This document shows, piece after piece, positions 24,836 to 34,244 of a DNA stretch of 64,000 nucleotides. How positions within the stretch are numbered: the stretch's first letter is position 1; each line of letters opens with the position of its first letter. The stretch spans positions 3,224,001 through 3,288,000 of the forward strand of contig NZ_CP139368.1 of NCBI RefSeq assembly GCF_034120055.1. Reading direction: 5' to 3'. The position numbers were made by a program, and so were the translations under genes. Source of the stretch: Microbacterium rhizosphaerae (lineage in GTDB: Bacteria > Actinomycetota > Actinomycetes > Actinomycetales > Microbacteriaceae). Under the pieces are notes generated by a model. The model was not told where the DNA came from, made no database searches, and was given only the letters and a program-made list of their open reading frames with translations.

Positions 24836-25525
24836 TCAGAGCGCGGCGACGTCCAGCGGGATGCCGGGGCCGAACGTGGTCGACACGGCGCCCTTCTGGA
24901 TGTAGCGGCCCTTCGAGCTCGACGGCTTCAGACGCACGATCTCGTCGATCGCGGCCTTCAGGTTCTCGTCCAGCTGCTCGGCCGTGAACGAGGCCTTGCC
25001 GACGACGAAGTGCACGTTGGCGTGCTTGTCGACGCGGAACTCGATCTTGCCGCCCTTGATCTCCTCGACCGCCTTGGCGGCGTTCGGGGTGACGGTGCCG
25101 GTCTTGGGGTTCGGCATCAGGCCGCGCGGGCCCAGCACCTTGCCCAGACGACCGACCTGGCCCATGAGCTCGGGCGTGGCGACGGCCGCGTCGAACGCGG
25201 TCCAGCCGCCGGCGACCTTCTCGATGAGCTCGGCGCCGCCGACCTCGTCAGCGCCGGCCGCGATGGCGGCCTCGGCGGCCGCGCCCGTCGCGAAGACGAT
25301 GACGCGGGCGGTCTTGCCCGTGCCGTGCGGGAGGATGACGGTGCCGCGCACCATCTGGTCGGCCTTGCGGGGGTCGACCGAGAGCTTCAGCGCGACCTCG
25401 ACGGTCGAGTCGAACTTCTTCGAGCCGGTCTCCTTCGCGAGGGCGACAGCCTCGGTGCCGGTGTAGAACTTGCCCGCCTCGATCTTGCCGGCGGCTGCTT
25501 CGTAAGCCTTGGACTTGGTAGCCAT
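24836..25525 (-). CDS. rplA: 50S ribosomal protein L1
   Basis: A 229-residue L1 protein: [21 protein letters not shown], then [41 protein letters not shown] and the closing [15 protein letters not shown]. It binds 23S rRNA at the E-site stalk and represses its own operon in other bacteria. It lies 14 bp after rplK. The frame remains open upstream across rplK and nusG, but only the ATG at 25525 fits. Confidence 0.98.
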   Translation of the reverse strand: MATKSKAYEAAAGKIEAGKFYTGTEAVALAKETGSKKFDSTVEVALKLSVDPRKADQMVRGTVILPHGTGKTARVIVFATGAAAEAAIAAGADEVGGAELIEKVAGGWTAFDAAVATPELMGQVGRLGKVLGPRGLMPNPKTGTVTPNAAKAVEEIKGGKIEFRVDKHANVHFVVGKASFTAEQLDENLKAAIDEIVRLKPSSSKGRYIQKGAVSTTFGPGIPLDVAAL

Positions 25526-25539
25526 TGTCGTTATCCCCC

Positions 25540-25971
25540 TCAGTCCTCGACCGTGATGCCCATGGAGCGGGCGGTGCCGGCGATGATCAGCGAGGCGGCC
25601 TCGATGTCGTTCGCGTTCAGGTCGGGCATCTTCTGCTCGGCGATCTGGCGGACCTGCTCCTTGGTGAGCTTCGCGACCTTGACCGTGTGCGGCGTCTTCG
25701 AGCCCTTCTGCACACCGGCGGCCTTCTTGATCAGCTCGGCGGCCGGCGGGGTCTTCAGGACGAACGTGAAGCTGCGGTCCTCGTAGACGGTGATCTCGAC
25801 GGGGATGACGTTGCCGCGCTGCGACTCGGTCGCCGCGTTGTACGCCTTGCAGAACTCCATGATGTTGACGCCATGCTGACCGAGCGCGGGGCCGATCGGC
25901 GGCGCCGGGTTGGCTGCACCGGCGTTGATCTGAAGCTTGATCAGGCCGGTCACCTTCTTCTTCGGTGCCAT
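25540..25971 (-). CDS. rplK: 50S ribosomal protein L11
   Basis: A 143-residue L11: [44 protein letters not shown] and [15 protein letters not shown] are all canonical. It forms part of the GTPase-associated centre. A ribosome site GAAAGGAAAAGAGA precedes the ATG. It is the first of the rplK-rplA pair, separated from nusG by a 99-bp gap with three hairpins. Confidence 0.98.
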   Translation of the reverse strand: MAPKKKVTGLIKLQINAGAANPAPPIGPALGQHGVNIMEFCKAYNAATESQRGNVIPVEITVYEDRSFTFVLKTPPAAELIKKAAGVQKGSKTPHTVKVAKLTKEQVRQIAEQKMPDLNANDIEAASLIIAGTARSMGITVED

Positions 25972-25991
25972 TCTCTTTTCCTTTCATCGAG

Positions 25992-26066
25992 CGGATGCGT
26001 GCGCATCCGTTCTCCCGCGCGTCCGGCCTCTCCGGACCGCGGTTCTCCCGGCGACGTGCGCCGGGA
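25992..26066 (-). promoter_or_regulatory. Three consecutive hairpins between nusG and rplK
   Basis: Stems at 25992-26009 (CGGATGCG/CGCATCCG), 26021-26037 (GTCCGG/CCGGAC) and 26046-26066 (TCCCGGCG/CGCCGGGA) fill the gap between the nusG stop and the rplK ribosome site. They could partly terminate nusG, or form the rplK leader target for L1; neither is shown. Confidence 0.5.
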
Positions 26067-26070
26067 AGTC

Positions 26071-27090
26071 TCAGAGCTGCTTGGTGACCTGGTCGAACGA
26101 GAGCTCGACCGGGGTCTCGCGCTCGAAGAGCGAGACGAGGACCGTGAGCTTGCCGCTCTCGGGCTTGATCTCGCTGATCGAGCCGGGCAGGCCCGCGAAC
26201 GAGCCCTCCTTGATGGTGATCGTCTCGCCGACCTCGAAGTCGACCTCGGTGATCACGCTGCGCGCAGCGGCCGGAGCGCCCTTGCCGCCCGCGGCCTTGG
26301 TCGCCGGGGTCTCCTTGACCTCGACGTTGGACTTCAGCATGTTGTACGCCTCTTCGAAGCGCAGCGGCGTCGGGTTGTGCGCGTTGCCCACGAACCCGGT
26401 GACACCCGGCGTGTGACGCACGACCGACCACGTGTCCTCGTTGAGCTCCATGCGGACGAGCACGTAGCCGGGGATCCGGACGCGGTTGACCATCTTCCGC
26501 TGACCGTTCTTGATCTCGACGACGTCCTCCATCGGGACCTCGACCTGGTAGATGTCGTCCTCGACCTCGAGCGTCGACTTGCGCTGCTCGATGTTGGCCT
26601 TCACCTTGCGCTCGAAGCCGGCGTAGGAGTGCAGGACGTACCACTTGCCCGGCAGCGAGCGCAGCTCGGCGCGGAACGCCTCGAACGGGTCGAGCTCGGC
26701 GTCGTCCGTCTCGGACTCCTCCTCGCCCTCCGGCTCGGGGCCGTCGTACGGCGGGACCTCGTCGGCCTGCTCGGCGAGACGCTCCGCGACCTCCTCGGCG
26801 ATGGAGTCGTTGAGGACCTCGGCGGCGGCCTCGGCCTCTGCCGCCTCGTCGATGTTCAGCGCGTCGTTCACGATGGCGTCCGCCTCCGGGTCGTCGATGT
26901 CGATGTCGTCCAGGTCGGAGTCGTCCTCGTCCTGGTCTTCGTCGTCCACGACATGGATGGCGGCCGTCTCCGCGGACAGCACCGAGCGCTCCTCGGCGGA
27001 CAGGATGTTGCCCTCCTGCGCCTCGTCGTCCTCACTGGACTGCTCTGCCGCGGTCGCCCAATCGGCGTCGTCGAGATACTTTTCAGCCAC
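26071..27090 (-). CDS. nusG: Transcription termination/antitermination protein NusG with long acidic N-terminal extension
   Basis: A 339-residue protein. Residues about 160-280 are the NGN domain ([54 protein letters not shown]). Residues 285-339 are the KOW domain ([24 protein letters not shown]). The first 155 residues are Asp/Glu/Ala-rich and far longer than in E. coli (181 residues in total). Actinobacterial NusG commonly has an acidic extension. It binds RNA polymerase and links it to Rho or the ribosome. It sits between secE and rplK, the standard order. Confidence 0.97.
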   Translation of the reverse strand: MAEKYLDDADWATAAEQSSEDDEAQEGNILSAEERSVLSAETAAIHVVDDEDQDEDDSDLDDIDIDDPEADAIVNDALNIDEAAEAEAAAEVLNDSIAEEVAERLAEQADEVPPYDGPEPEGEEESETDDAELDPFEAFRAELRSLPGKWYVLHSYAGFERKVKANIEQRKSTLEVEDDIYQVEVPMEDVVEIKNGQRKMVNRVRIPGYVLVRMELNEDTWSVVRHTPGVTGFVGNAHNPTPLRFEEAYNMLKSNVEVKETPATKAAGGKGAPAAARSVITEVDFEVGETITIKEGSFAGLPGSISEIKPESGKLTVLVSLFERETPVELSFDQVTKQL

Positions 27091-27144
27091 TTGCTTCTCT
27101 TCCGTTCGCGGAACCGGATGCGTCGACCCGATCCGTGTCGGGGG

Positions 27145-27417
27145 TCAGGATGCCGCGCCGCCCGGCGTGCCGAACACCACGGTCGTCAGCCAGACGAAGA
27201 GCACGTCCAGCCCGTAGACGAGCGCCATCATGACGATGACGAATCCGAGCACGACGCCCGTGTACTTCACGAGCTCCTGGCGCGTCGGCGTGACGACCTT
27301 GCGGAGCTCAGCGAAGACCTGACGCATGAAGGTGCTCACGCGTGCGAAGAAGCCCGGCTTCTTCGTGCGGGGCGCGTCGCTTGCCGCGACGACCTCGCCC
27401 CTCTCGTCCTGCACCAT
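27145..27417 (-). CDS. secE: Preprotein translocase subunit SecE
   Basis: A 90-residue single-span SecE: FARVSTFMRQVFAELRKVVTPTRQELVKYTGVVLGFVIVMMALVYGLDVLFVWLT contains the conserved amphipathic helix and the transmembrane helix. A GTG at 27426 is in frame, but the ATG at 27417 (MVQDERG) is the likelier start. It is part of the SecYEG channel. It is followed by nusG (54-bp gap) and preceded by tRNA-Trp, the conserved actinobacterial order. Confidence 0.96.
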   Translation of the reverse strand: MVQDERGEVVAASDAPRTKKPGFFARVSTFMRQVFAELRKVVTPTRQELVKYTGVVLGFVIVMMALVYGLDVLFVWLTTVVFGTPGGAAS

Positions 27418-27463
27418 CGAACCCACCCGTATTGCTTTCCATGTGCCAGCGTTCGCTGACGCG

Positions 27464-27536
<73 letters not shown>

Positions 27537-27734
27537 AGAGACCTCGAGGCCTCAGGAGCCCGCATCCCTCCCCGTCACCTGAGTTTCGGGGGCCGCTCCG
27601 CGGACGGGCACGGCGAAAGAATGCAGACTTTCACTGCGTCGTCCAGTCTACGGCATGGCTCGGCAGGGCGCGAACCGAGCGAGCCGTGCCGGATGCGGAT
27701 CCGCAGTCCCGCGCCGCGCGTTAGCATGCCCCAC

Positions 27735-28355
27735 ATGCCTCTCACCCAGACACGCCTCGACGAGCTGTGGGACTTCTCGGACGCGCCGGCCTCCGAGCAG
27801 CGGCTGCGTGCGGCCGCCGAGGCCGCGAGCGGCTCGGAGCGCGCCGAACTGCTGACCCAGGTCGCGCGGGCCCTCGGCCTGCAGGAGCGCTTCGCGGAGG
27901 CGGACGCGGTGCTCGACGAGGTCGCGGCGGGACCGGACGCGGATGATGTCGTGCGCACGCGCACAGCCCTGGAGCGCGGGCGACTGCGCAACTCCGCGGG
28001 CGACGCGCCCGCTGCCGTTCCGCTCTTCGCCGCGGCCGAGCGGACTGCCGCCGCGGCGGGACTCACGTTCCTGCAGGTCGACGCGCTGCACATGATCGCG
28101 ATCGCGTCCCCCGACGGCGCCGCGGCGACGGATGCCGCCCTCGCCGTCCTCGAGGGCGTGACCGACGAGCGGACCCTCCGCTGGCTCGTCGGGCTCCACA
28201 ACAACCGCGGCTGGGCGCACTTCGACGCGGGGCGCTACGACGAGGCCCTCGCATCCTTCGTCGCGTCTCGCGAAGCCGCCGAGCGCTGGGGCACGTCTCA
28301 GCAGGTGCAGTGGGCCGACGAGGCGATCGCCGAGACCGTCCGGCACCTCGCGTAG
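27735..28355 (+). CDS. Tetratricopeptide-like helical protein
   Basis: A 206-residue, Ala-rich all-helical protein with TPR-like repeats: RAELLTQVARALGLQERFAEADAVLDEVAAG, RGRLRNSAGDAPAAVPLFAAAERTAAAAG and NNRGWAHFDAGRYDEALASFVASREAAERWG (a clear TPR). No enzymatic domain is visible. It probably scaffolds protein interactions; no partner is evident. The ATG at 27735 has a TAGCAT box (27722-27727) 7 nt upstream, suggesting a leaderless transcript. It converges with the GABA operon. Confidence 0.8.
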   Translation: MPLTQTRLDELWDFSDAPASEQRLRAAAEAASGSERAELLTQVARALGLQERFAEADAVLDEVAAGPDADDVVRTRTALERGRLRNSAGDAPAAVPLFAAAERTAAAAGLTFLQVDALHMIAIASPDGAAATDAALAVLEGVTDERTLRWLVGLHNNRGWAHFDAGRYDEALASFVASREAAERWGTSQQVQWADEAIAETVRHLA

Positions 28356-28414
28356 CCCGAACGCCAGCACCCCCGCGCAGCCGGAGCCGTCACGGGGGTG
28401 CCGCGTGCGTCAGG

Positions 28415-29779
28415 TCAGGCGCCGACGCGCACGAGCTTCTTGTTGACGAACTCGTCGGCGGCCAGCAGGCCCATCTCACGCGAGGTGCCGCTGCGCTTCA
28501 CGCCGCCGAAGGGCAGCTCGGGGCTGTCCGCGAGGGTGACGTTGACGTAGACCATGCCCGCGTCGATCTTGTTCGCGACGCGGTCGGCCTGCTCGGGGTC
28601 GGTCGTGAAGACGTACGACCCGAGGCCGTAGCTCGTGTCGTTGGCGAGCCGGACGGCCTCGTCCTCGTCGGCCACCCGGTAGACGACGGATGCCGGCCCG
28701 AACAGCTCTTCGCGATAGACGCTCATCTCCGGGGTGACGTCGGTGAGGACCGTCGGCGCGTAGTACGCGCCGTCGCGCGTGCCGCCGGTCACGAGCGTCG
28801 CCCCCTGCTCGACCGCCTTGTCGACCTGTGCGGCCAGGCGCTCGGCCGCCAGAAGCGACGAGAGCGGGCCCACCGTGGTGTCGTCGGCGAACGGGTCGCC
28901 CACGACCTGCGACTGCATCGCCGCGGTGAACTTCTCGAGGAAGGCGTCGTACAGCGCGTCGACCACGATGAAGCGCTTGGGCGCGTTGCACGACTGACCG
29001 TTGTTGTCCAGGCGGGCATCGACCGCGGCGGTGATCGCCGCATCCAGGTCGTCCGTCGACAGGAGGATGAACGGGTCGGACCCGCCGAGCTCGAGCGCCA
29101 CCTTCTTCAGGTTGCGTCCGGCCAGCTCGGCCACGGCCGCGCCGGCGCGCTCCGAGCCGGTCACCGAGACGCCCTGCACGCGCGGGTCGGCGATGATCGT
29201 CGCCGCCTGCTCGTTGGTCGCGTACACGTTGACGTACGCGCCCTTCGGGAGACCGGCATCCAGGTACATCCTCTCGATGGCGGCGGCCGACTCCGGGCAC
29301 TGCGGCGCGTGCTTGAGGAGGATCGTGTTGCCGATCACGAGGTTCGGTGCGGCGAAGCGCGCGACCTGGTAGTACGGGAAGTTCCACGGCATGATGCCCA
29401 GGAGCACCCCGATCGGCGCCTTGCGGATGACCGCGGTGCCCTCGCCGAGGATCTGCAGCGGCTGATCCGCCGTGATGGTCTCGGCGTTGTCGGCATAGAA
29501 CTCCGTGATGTCGGCGGCGAAGTCGACCTCGGCGTAGGCCGCGGCGAGCGGCTTGCCCATCTCGCGCACGATGATCGCGGCGAGATCGTCGCGGCGCTCG
29601 CGGTGCAGCTGTGCGACCCGGCGGATCAGCTCGGCGCGCTCGGCGACGGGACGCTGCGACCAGTCGCGGTACTCGTCCGCGGCGGTGGCCAGCGCCTCCT
29701 CGACCTGGGCGTCGGTGAAGGTGTCATACGTCGCCAGGGTCTCGCCCGTGGCGGGGTTCACGACTGCGTAGTCGCTCAT
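28415..29779 (-). CDS. gabD: NAD(P)-dependent succinate-semialdehyde dehydrogenase (GabD1-like)
   Basis: A 454-residue aldehyde dehydrogenase lacking the N-terminal extension, the size of mycobacterial GabD1. The nucleophile Cys is in [16 protein letters not shown] and the general-base Glu in [15 protein letters not shown]. The cofactor loop is [17 protein letters not shown]. It oxidises succinate semialdehyde, the product of GABA transamination, to succinate. It is the last gene of a four-gene leftward operon after gabT, the flavin amine oxidase and a second dehydrogenase. A different short-chain aldehyde substrate cannot be excluded. Confidence 0.88.
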   Translation of the reverse strand: MSDYAVVNPATGETLATYDTFTDAQVEEALATAADEYRDWSQRPVAERAELIRRVAQLHRERRDDLAAIIVREMGKPLAAAYAEVDFAADITEFYADNAETITADQPLQILGEGTAVIRKAPIGVLLGIMPWNFPYYQVARFAAPNLVIGNTILLKHAPQCPESAAAIERMYLDAGLPKGAYVNVYATNEQAATIIADPRVQGVSVTGSERAGAAVAELAGRNLKKVALELGGSDPFILLSTDDLDAAITAAVDARLDNNGQSCNAPKRFIVVDALYDAFLEKFTAAMQSQVVGDPFADDTTVGPLSSLLAAERLAAQVDKAVEQGATLVTGGTRDGAYYAPTVLTDVTPEMSVYREELFGPASVVYRVADEDEAVRLANDTSYGLGSYVFTTDPEQADRVANKIDAGMVYVNVTLADSPELPFGGVKRSGTSREMGLLAADEFVNKKLVRVGA

Positions 29780-29812
29780 TGCTTATCTCTCCAGATCATT
29801 CGGCGGGACTGC

Positions 29813-31279
29813 TCACTCGGCAGGGATGAGCGTGTACTTCGTCGACAGGTACTCGTGGATGCCTTCGAAGCCGCCTTCGCGGCCCACTCCGGACTGCTTC
29901 ACGCCGCCGAACGGCGCGGCCGCGTTGGAGACGACACCCGCGTTCAGACCCATCATTCCGGTCTCGAGACGGTCGATCATCCGGTGGCCGCGGGCGAGGT
30001 CCTGCGTGTACACGTACGAGACCAGGCCGTACTCGGTGTCGTTGGCGAGGCGCACGGCCTCGTCCTCGTCGCGGAAGGTCGCGATCGCGAGCACCGGACC
30101 GAAGATCTCCTCGCGGAGGATGTCGCTGCCGGCCTGCACATCGCTCACGACCGTGGGCTCGAAGAACGTGCCCTCGCCCTCGATGGCCGATCCGCCGGTG
30201 CGGACCACAGCTCCCCGGTCGACGGCATCCGTCACGAGCTCGACGGCCTTCGCCACCGCGTCGCCGTCGATGAGCGGGCCGATCGCCACGCCGTCCTCGG
30301 TGCCACGGCCGATCTTCATCGCCGTGACGCGCTCGGTGACCCGGTCGGCGAACTCCTCGGCGATCGACTCGTGGACGATGAAGCGGTTCGCCGCCGTGCA
30401 CGCCTGGCCGATGTTGCGGAACTTCGCGGCCATGGCGCCCTCGACCGCCTTGTCGAGGTCGGCATCCTCGAACACGACGAACGGCGCGTTGCCGCCCAGC
30501 TCCATCGACACGCGCAGCACGCCCTGGGCGGCCTGAGCGATGAGCGCGCGGCCCACCTCGGTCGATCCCGTGAACGACAGCTTGCGCAGCCGCGGGTCGG
30601 CGATGATCGGGCCGGACACCTTGCTGGAGGTCGTCGTCGCGACGACGTTCACGACACCCTTCGGCAGGCCCGCCTCTTCGAGGAGCTTCACGAAGAAGAT
30701 CGTCGACAGCGGGGTCAGCGCCGGGGGCTTGATGACCACGGTGCAGCCCGCGGCCAGCGCCGGGGCGATCTTGCGGGTCGCCATCGCCAGCGGGAAGTTC
30801 CACGGCGTGATGAAGAACGACGGGCCGACCGGGCGCTGCGACACGACCATGCGACCGGTGCCCTCGGGGTTGATGCCGTAGCGGCCAGTGATGCGCACGG
30901 CCTCCTCGCTGAACCAGCGGAGGAACTCGCCGCCGTACGCCACCTCGCCACGGGCCTCGGCGAGCGGCTTGCCCATCTCGAGGGTCATGAGCAGCGCCGC
31001 ATCCTCCTTGCGCTCCTGCAGCAGCTCCCACGCGCGGCGCAGGATCTCGCTGCGCGTGCGCGGCGGCGTGGCCGCCCACGACTCCTGCGCGGCGACCGCC
31101 GCGTCGAGGGCGCGGATGCCGTCGGCCGGGCTCGCGTCGGCGATCGTGAGGATGACCTTGTTGGTCGAAGGGTCGCGCACGTCGAACGTGCGGCCGCCCT
31201 CGGCGTCGACCCAGTCGCCGCCGATGAAGAGTCCCGTCGGGACCTGCGACAGCAGGGCCGCCTCGTTCTCTGCGGTCAT
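29813..31279 (-). CDS. Succinate-semialdehyde dehydrogenase family protein (GabD2-like)
   Basis: A 488-residue aldehyde dehydrogenase. The catalytic Cys is in [18 protein letters not shown] and the Glu in [15 protein letters not shown], with cofactor loop [18 protein letters not shown]. The ATG at 31279 gives the expected N terminus ([21 protein letters not shown]). It is co-transcribed with the flavin amine oxidase upstream and the shorter GabD-like enzyme downstream (33-bp gap). One of the two dehydrogenases may take 4-aminobutanal from putrescine oxidation and the other succinate semialdehyde; the sequence does not say which. Confidence 0.87.
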   Translation of the reverse strand: MTAENEAALLSQVPTGLFIGGDWVDAEGGRTFDVRDPSTNKVILTIADASPADGIRALDAAVAAQESWAATPPRTRSEILRRAWELLQERKEDAALLMTLEMGKPLAEARGEVAYGGEFLRWFSEEAVRITGRYGINPEGTGRMVVSQRPVGPSFFITPWNFPLAMATRKIAPALAAGCTVVIKPPALTPLSTIFFVKLLEEAGLPKGVVNVVATTTSSKVSGPIIADPRLRKLSFTGSTEVGRALIAQAAQGVLRVSMELGGNAPFVVFEDADLDKAVEGAMAAKFRNIGQACTAANRFIVHESIAEEFADRVTERVTAMKIGRGTEDGVAIGPLIDGDAVAKAVELVTDAVDRGAVVRTGGSAIEGEGTFFEPTVVSDVQAGSDILREEIFGPVLAIATFRDEDEAVRLANDTEYGLVSYVYTQDLARGHRMIDRLETGMMGLNAGVVSNAAAPFGGVKQSGVGREGGFEGIHEYLSTKYTLIPAE

Positions 31280-31310
31280 TGCCGTTCCTTTCCTTGTGCT
31301 GGGGACGAGC

Positions 31311-32690
31311 TCAGGCCTGTGCGACCTCGAGCAGGGTGCGATCCGCCGCGACGATGCGCTCGGCGGCCAGTCGGCCCATCCGGATCGCGCCGTCGACGTG
31401 CTGGTAGCCGGCTCCCGCCAGGTCGCTGCAGGCGAACTGGATCGGGCCGACGGCGGCCCGGAGGTCCGGGCCGTAGCGGTGCAGGCCGCCGAGGTCGAAG
31501 CTCGCCGCATAGGCTCCGCGGGTCCACTCCTCGCTGCCCCAGTCGCTCTCGTAGTAGACGACCGGGTCCTTGGCCTCGGGGCCGTAGTAGTGCGAGAGCG
31601 ACTCGAGGATGCGCTCCTTGCGCTCCTGCGGCGACAGGTCGAAGACGCCGTCGGCGTTCTTGTCGGAGACGAACCCGACGAGCGTGCCCCGCTCGTCGCC
31701 GTGGTTGGAGTTGTCGTACGCCTCGTGCGTGAGCTCGAACGGGCTGAACGCGGTGCCGGAGAGCCCCTGCTCGCGCCAGAACGGCCGCTCGTAGACAGCG
31801 TGCACCTTGATGACGAATCCCATCGACAGGTGCTGATGCATCTGGTGCTGACGGCGCGGGAGGGCGGGCACGAACGAGATGCGGTTGTACAGGACGGGCG
31901 CGAGGGCGAGGACCGCCTGGCGCGCGTGGACGGTGATGCCGTCGGCCTCGGCCGTCACGCCGTCGTCGCCCCAGTGCAGCGTGCGGACGGGGGCGTTCAG
32001 GTGGACGTCGTCGCCGAGGCGCTCGGCCAGCAGCAGCGGAACCTGCTGGAGTCCGCCGACCACGCGCTTGTCGAGGATGAAGTCCGCGTCGACGAGGTGC
32101 GAGAAGCTGCCGGCGCTCGCCGCCATCAGCAGCGCCTGCAGCGTGGAGAACGCGTGGGCGGGCTTCGTGAGCATCGCCCCCGCGATGAAGAGCGCGATGT
32201 TCTCGCGCGCCTCCGTGTCGTCGGTCTGCTGCCTCAGCCACTCCTCGAACGAGATCGCGTCGAGGGCCTCCGCATCCGGCGACTCCCACGGCCGGTCGGG
32301 GTCGACCAGCGCGACCATCGCGTCGAGCTTCTCGATGAGCTCGACGATGACCTTCTCGGTCTCCGGCTTCACGGGGAAGATCTCGCCCGTGAAGCGGGTC
32401 AGCGTGCCGTCCTCGCCGATGTAGACGCTGTCGCCCTCGCGGTAGCGCTCGTACGTCTCGAGTCCGAGCTCGTCGAGCGTCTCGATGAGAGCGTCCTGGT
32501 CGGGCGACACCCACTGGCCGCCGATCTCGAGCATCGCGCCGTCGATGACATCCGTCCACAGCCGTCCGCCGACGCGGTCACGCGCCTCCAGGACCGCGAC
32601 CGACAGGCCCGCCTTCTTCAGCTCGTTCGCCGCGGTCAGTCCCGCCGCTCCGGCGCCGATGATGACGACGTCCCTGGTGATCTCGGTCAA
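31311..32690 (-). CDS. puo: Flavin monoamine oxidase (probable putrescine/polyamine oxidase)
   Basis: A 459-residue FAD enzyme of the monoamine oxidase family. The dinucleotide fold is VVIIGAGAAGLTAANELKKAGLSVAVLEARDRVGGRLWT, followed by GAMLEIGGQWVSPDQ. The C-terminal flavin segment is AGAGYQHVDGAIRMGRLAAERI. It would oxidise putrescine to 4-aminobutanal with H2O2 release. No ATG fits. A TTG at 32696 is 1 nt after GAAGGAG, while the TTG at 32690 has the ideal 7-nt spacer, so 32690 is chosen. It lies between gabT and two semialdehyde dehydrogenases, consistent with a putrescine-to-succinate pathway. Confidence 0.85.
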   Translation of the reverse strand: MTEITRDVVIIGAGAAGLTAANELKKAGLSVAVLEARDRVGGRLWTDVIDGAMLEIGGQWVSPDQDALIETLDELGLETYERYREGDSVYIGEDGTLTRFTGEIFPVKPETEKVIVELIEKLDAMVALVDPDRPWESPDAEALDAISFEEWLRQQTDDTEARENIALFIAGAMLTKPAHAFSTLQALLMAASAGSFSHLVDADFILDKRVVGGLQQVPLLLAERLGDDVHLNAPVRTLHWGDDGVTAEADGITVHARQAVLALAPVLYNRISFVPALPRRQHQMHQHLSMGFVIKVHAVYERPFWREQGLSGTAFSPFELTHEAYDNSNHGDERGTLVGFVSDKNADGVFDLSPQERKERILESLSHYYGPEAKDPVVYYESDWGSEEWTRGAYAASFDLGGLHRYGPDLRAAVGPIQFACSDLAGAGYQHVDGAIRMGRLAAERIVAADRTLLEVAQA

Positions 32691-32759
32691 TTTCAAACTC
32701 CTTCGGTTGCCTGACAGGTCTTGTTCGGTTGTGTGGATGTGGAGGGATGAGACGGCAGC

Positions 32760-32792
32760 GCCCCGGCCGAACCCCTCACGGCCGGCCGGGGC
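32760..32792 (-). promoter_or_regulatory. Hairpin between gabT and the amine oxidase gene
   Basis: GCCCCGGCC (32760-32768) pairs with GGCCGGGGC (32784-32792) across a 15-nt loop, in the 111-bp gap after the gabT stop. It may attenuate the downstream part of the operon. Confidence 0.45.
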
Positions 32793-32801
32793 GGGCGCGT
32801 G

Positions 32802-34154
32802 TCAGTGGGCCGCGAGCGCGGCGGCGACGATGTCCAGGCCCTCGCCCAGCAGGTCGTCGCCGATCGACAGCGGCGGCAGGAAGCGGATGACGTTGCCGTA
32901 GGTGCCGCACGTGAGAACGACGACGCCCTCGGCGATGCACGCCTTGGCGACGGCCGCGGTGAGGGCCGCGTCGGGCTCCTTCGTGATCGGGTCGACGAAC
33001 TCGGCTGCGACCATCGCGCCGAGGCCGCGCACGTCGCCGACACGCGGGTCGGCGGCCTGCAGCGCGCTCAGGCGGGCCGTGAGGATGGCGCCGATCTCCT
33101 GCGCGCGACCGGCGAGGCCGTCGTTCTCGAAGGCGTCGATCGCGGCGACGGCCGCAGCGCACGCGACCGGGTTGCCGCCGTAGGTGCCGCCGAGGCCGCC
33201 GGAGTGCGAGGCATCCATGATCTCCGCGCGACCGGTGACCGCCGCGAGCGGCATGCCGCCCGCGATGCCCTTGGCCGTCGTGATGAGGTCGGGGACGATG
33301 CCGAACTGCTCGCTCGCGAACATCGTGCCGGTGCGGGCGAAGCCCGTCTGGACCTCGTCGGCGATGAAGACGACGCCGTTGGCCGTGCACCAGTCGACGA
33401 GGGCCGGCAGGAAGCCGTCGGCCGGGACGATGAAGCCGCCCTCGCCCTGGATGGGCTCGATGATGATCGCGGCGAGGTTGTCGGCGCCGATCTGCTTCTC
33501 GATCATCGAGATGGCGCGCTGGGCGGCCTCAGGGCCGGTGAGGCCGTCACGGAACGGGTAGGACAGCGGCGCGCGGTAGATCTCCGGCGCGAACGGGCCG
33601 AAGCCGCTCTTGTAGGGCATCGACTTGGCGGTCAGGGCCATCGTGAGGTTGGTGCGGCCGTGGTAGCCGTGGTCGAACGCGACGACGGCCTGCTTGCCGG
33701 TGTACTTGCGCGCGATCTTGACCGCGTTCTCGACGGCCTCGGCGCCCGAGTTGAACAGCGCGCTCTTCTTGGCGTGGTCGCCGGGGGTCACGCGGTTCAG
33801 CGCCTCGGCCACCTCGACGTAGGACTCGTACGGCGAGACCATGAAGCACGTGTGGGTGAACTGGGCAGCCTGCGCCTGGATGGCCGCGACGACCTTCGGG
33901 TGCGCGTTGCCGACCGTCGTGACGGCGATGCCCGAGCCGAGGTCGATCAGCGAGTTGCCGTCGGCGTCGACGATGACTCCGCCGCCGGCGGCGACCGCGT
34001 GGACGGGGACGGTGTGGCCGACGCCGGCGGCGACGGCTGCGGCCTTGCGGTCGAGCAGCTCCTGGGAGCGCGGGCCGGGGATGGCGGTGACGAGGCGGCG
34101 CTCCTGGGTCAGGGTGGGGCCGCCGACGGGAACGGTGGTGTCGACGATGCTCAT
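32802..34154 (-). CDS. gabT: 4-aminobutyrate transaminase
   Basis: A 450-residue class-III PLP aminotransferase. Markers are [81 protein letters not shown] and the PLP-lysine segment [19 protein letters not shown]. It transfers the amino group of GABA to 2-oxoglutarate, giving succinate semialdehyde for the dehydrogenases of the same operon. The ATG at 34154 is 6 nt after a TACGCT box (34161-34166, minus strand). It is the first gene of the operon and is divergent from the PucR gene. Confidence 0.95.
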   Translation of the reverse strand: MSIVDTTVPVGGPTLTQERRLVTAIPGPRSQELLDRKAAAVAAGVGHTVPVHAVAAGGGVIVDADGNSLIDLGSGIAVTTVGNAHPKVVAAIQAQAAQFTHTCFMVSPYESYVEVAEALNRVTPGDHAKKSALFNSGAEAVENAVKIARKYTGKQAVVAFDHGYHGRTNLTMALTAKSMPYKSGFGPFAPEIYRAPLSYPFRDGLTGPEAAQRAISMIEKQIGADNLAAIIIEPIQGEGGFIVPADGFLPALVDWCTANGVVFIADEVQTGFARTGTMFASEQFGIVPDLITTAKGIAGGMPLAAVTGRAEIMDASHSGGLGGTYGGNPVACAAAVAAIDAFENDGLAGRAQEIGAILTARLSALQAADPRVGDVRGLGAMVAAEFVDPITKEPDAALTAAVAKACIAEGVVVLTCGTYGNVIRFLPPLSIGDDLLGEGLDIVAAALAAH

Positions 34155-34199
34155 GCCCCGAGCGTAGGCCGCGGTTCTCACGGGCTGCACTCGCCCACG

Positions 34200-34236
34200 T
34201 GTACATTCGAGGCATCCATTCTGTCCCCTCTGTACA
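34200..34236. promoter_or_regulatory. Pair of TGTACA palindromes in the gabT/pucR intergenic region
   Basis: TGTACA occurs at 34200-34205 and 34231-34236, 31 bp apart (about three helical turns), in the 90-bp region between the divergent gabT and PucR-family genes. They are candidate regulator sites. Confidence 0.4.
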
Positions 34237-34244
34237 GGAGCGCC

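Noticed and set aside
28310..31732. A plus-strand open frame of 1140 codons opposite the dehydrogenase genes
   Set aside because: It is antisense to two well-conserved aldehyde dehydrogenases and has no homology-like motifs of its own.
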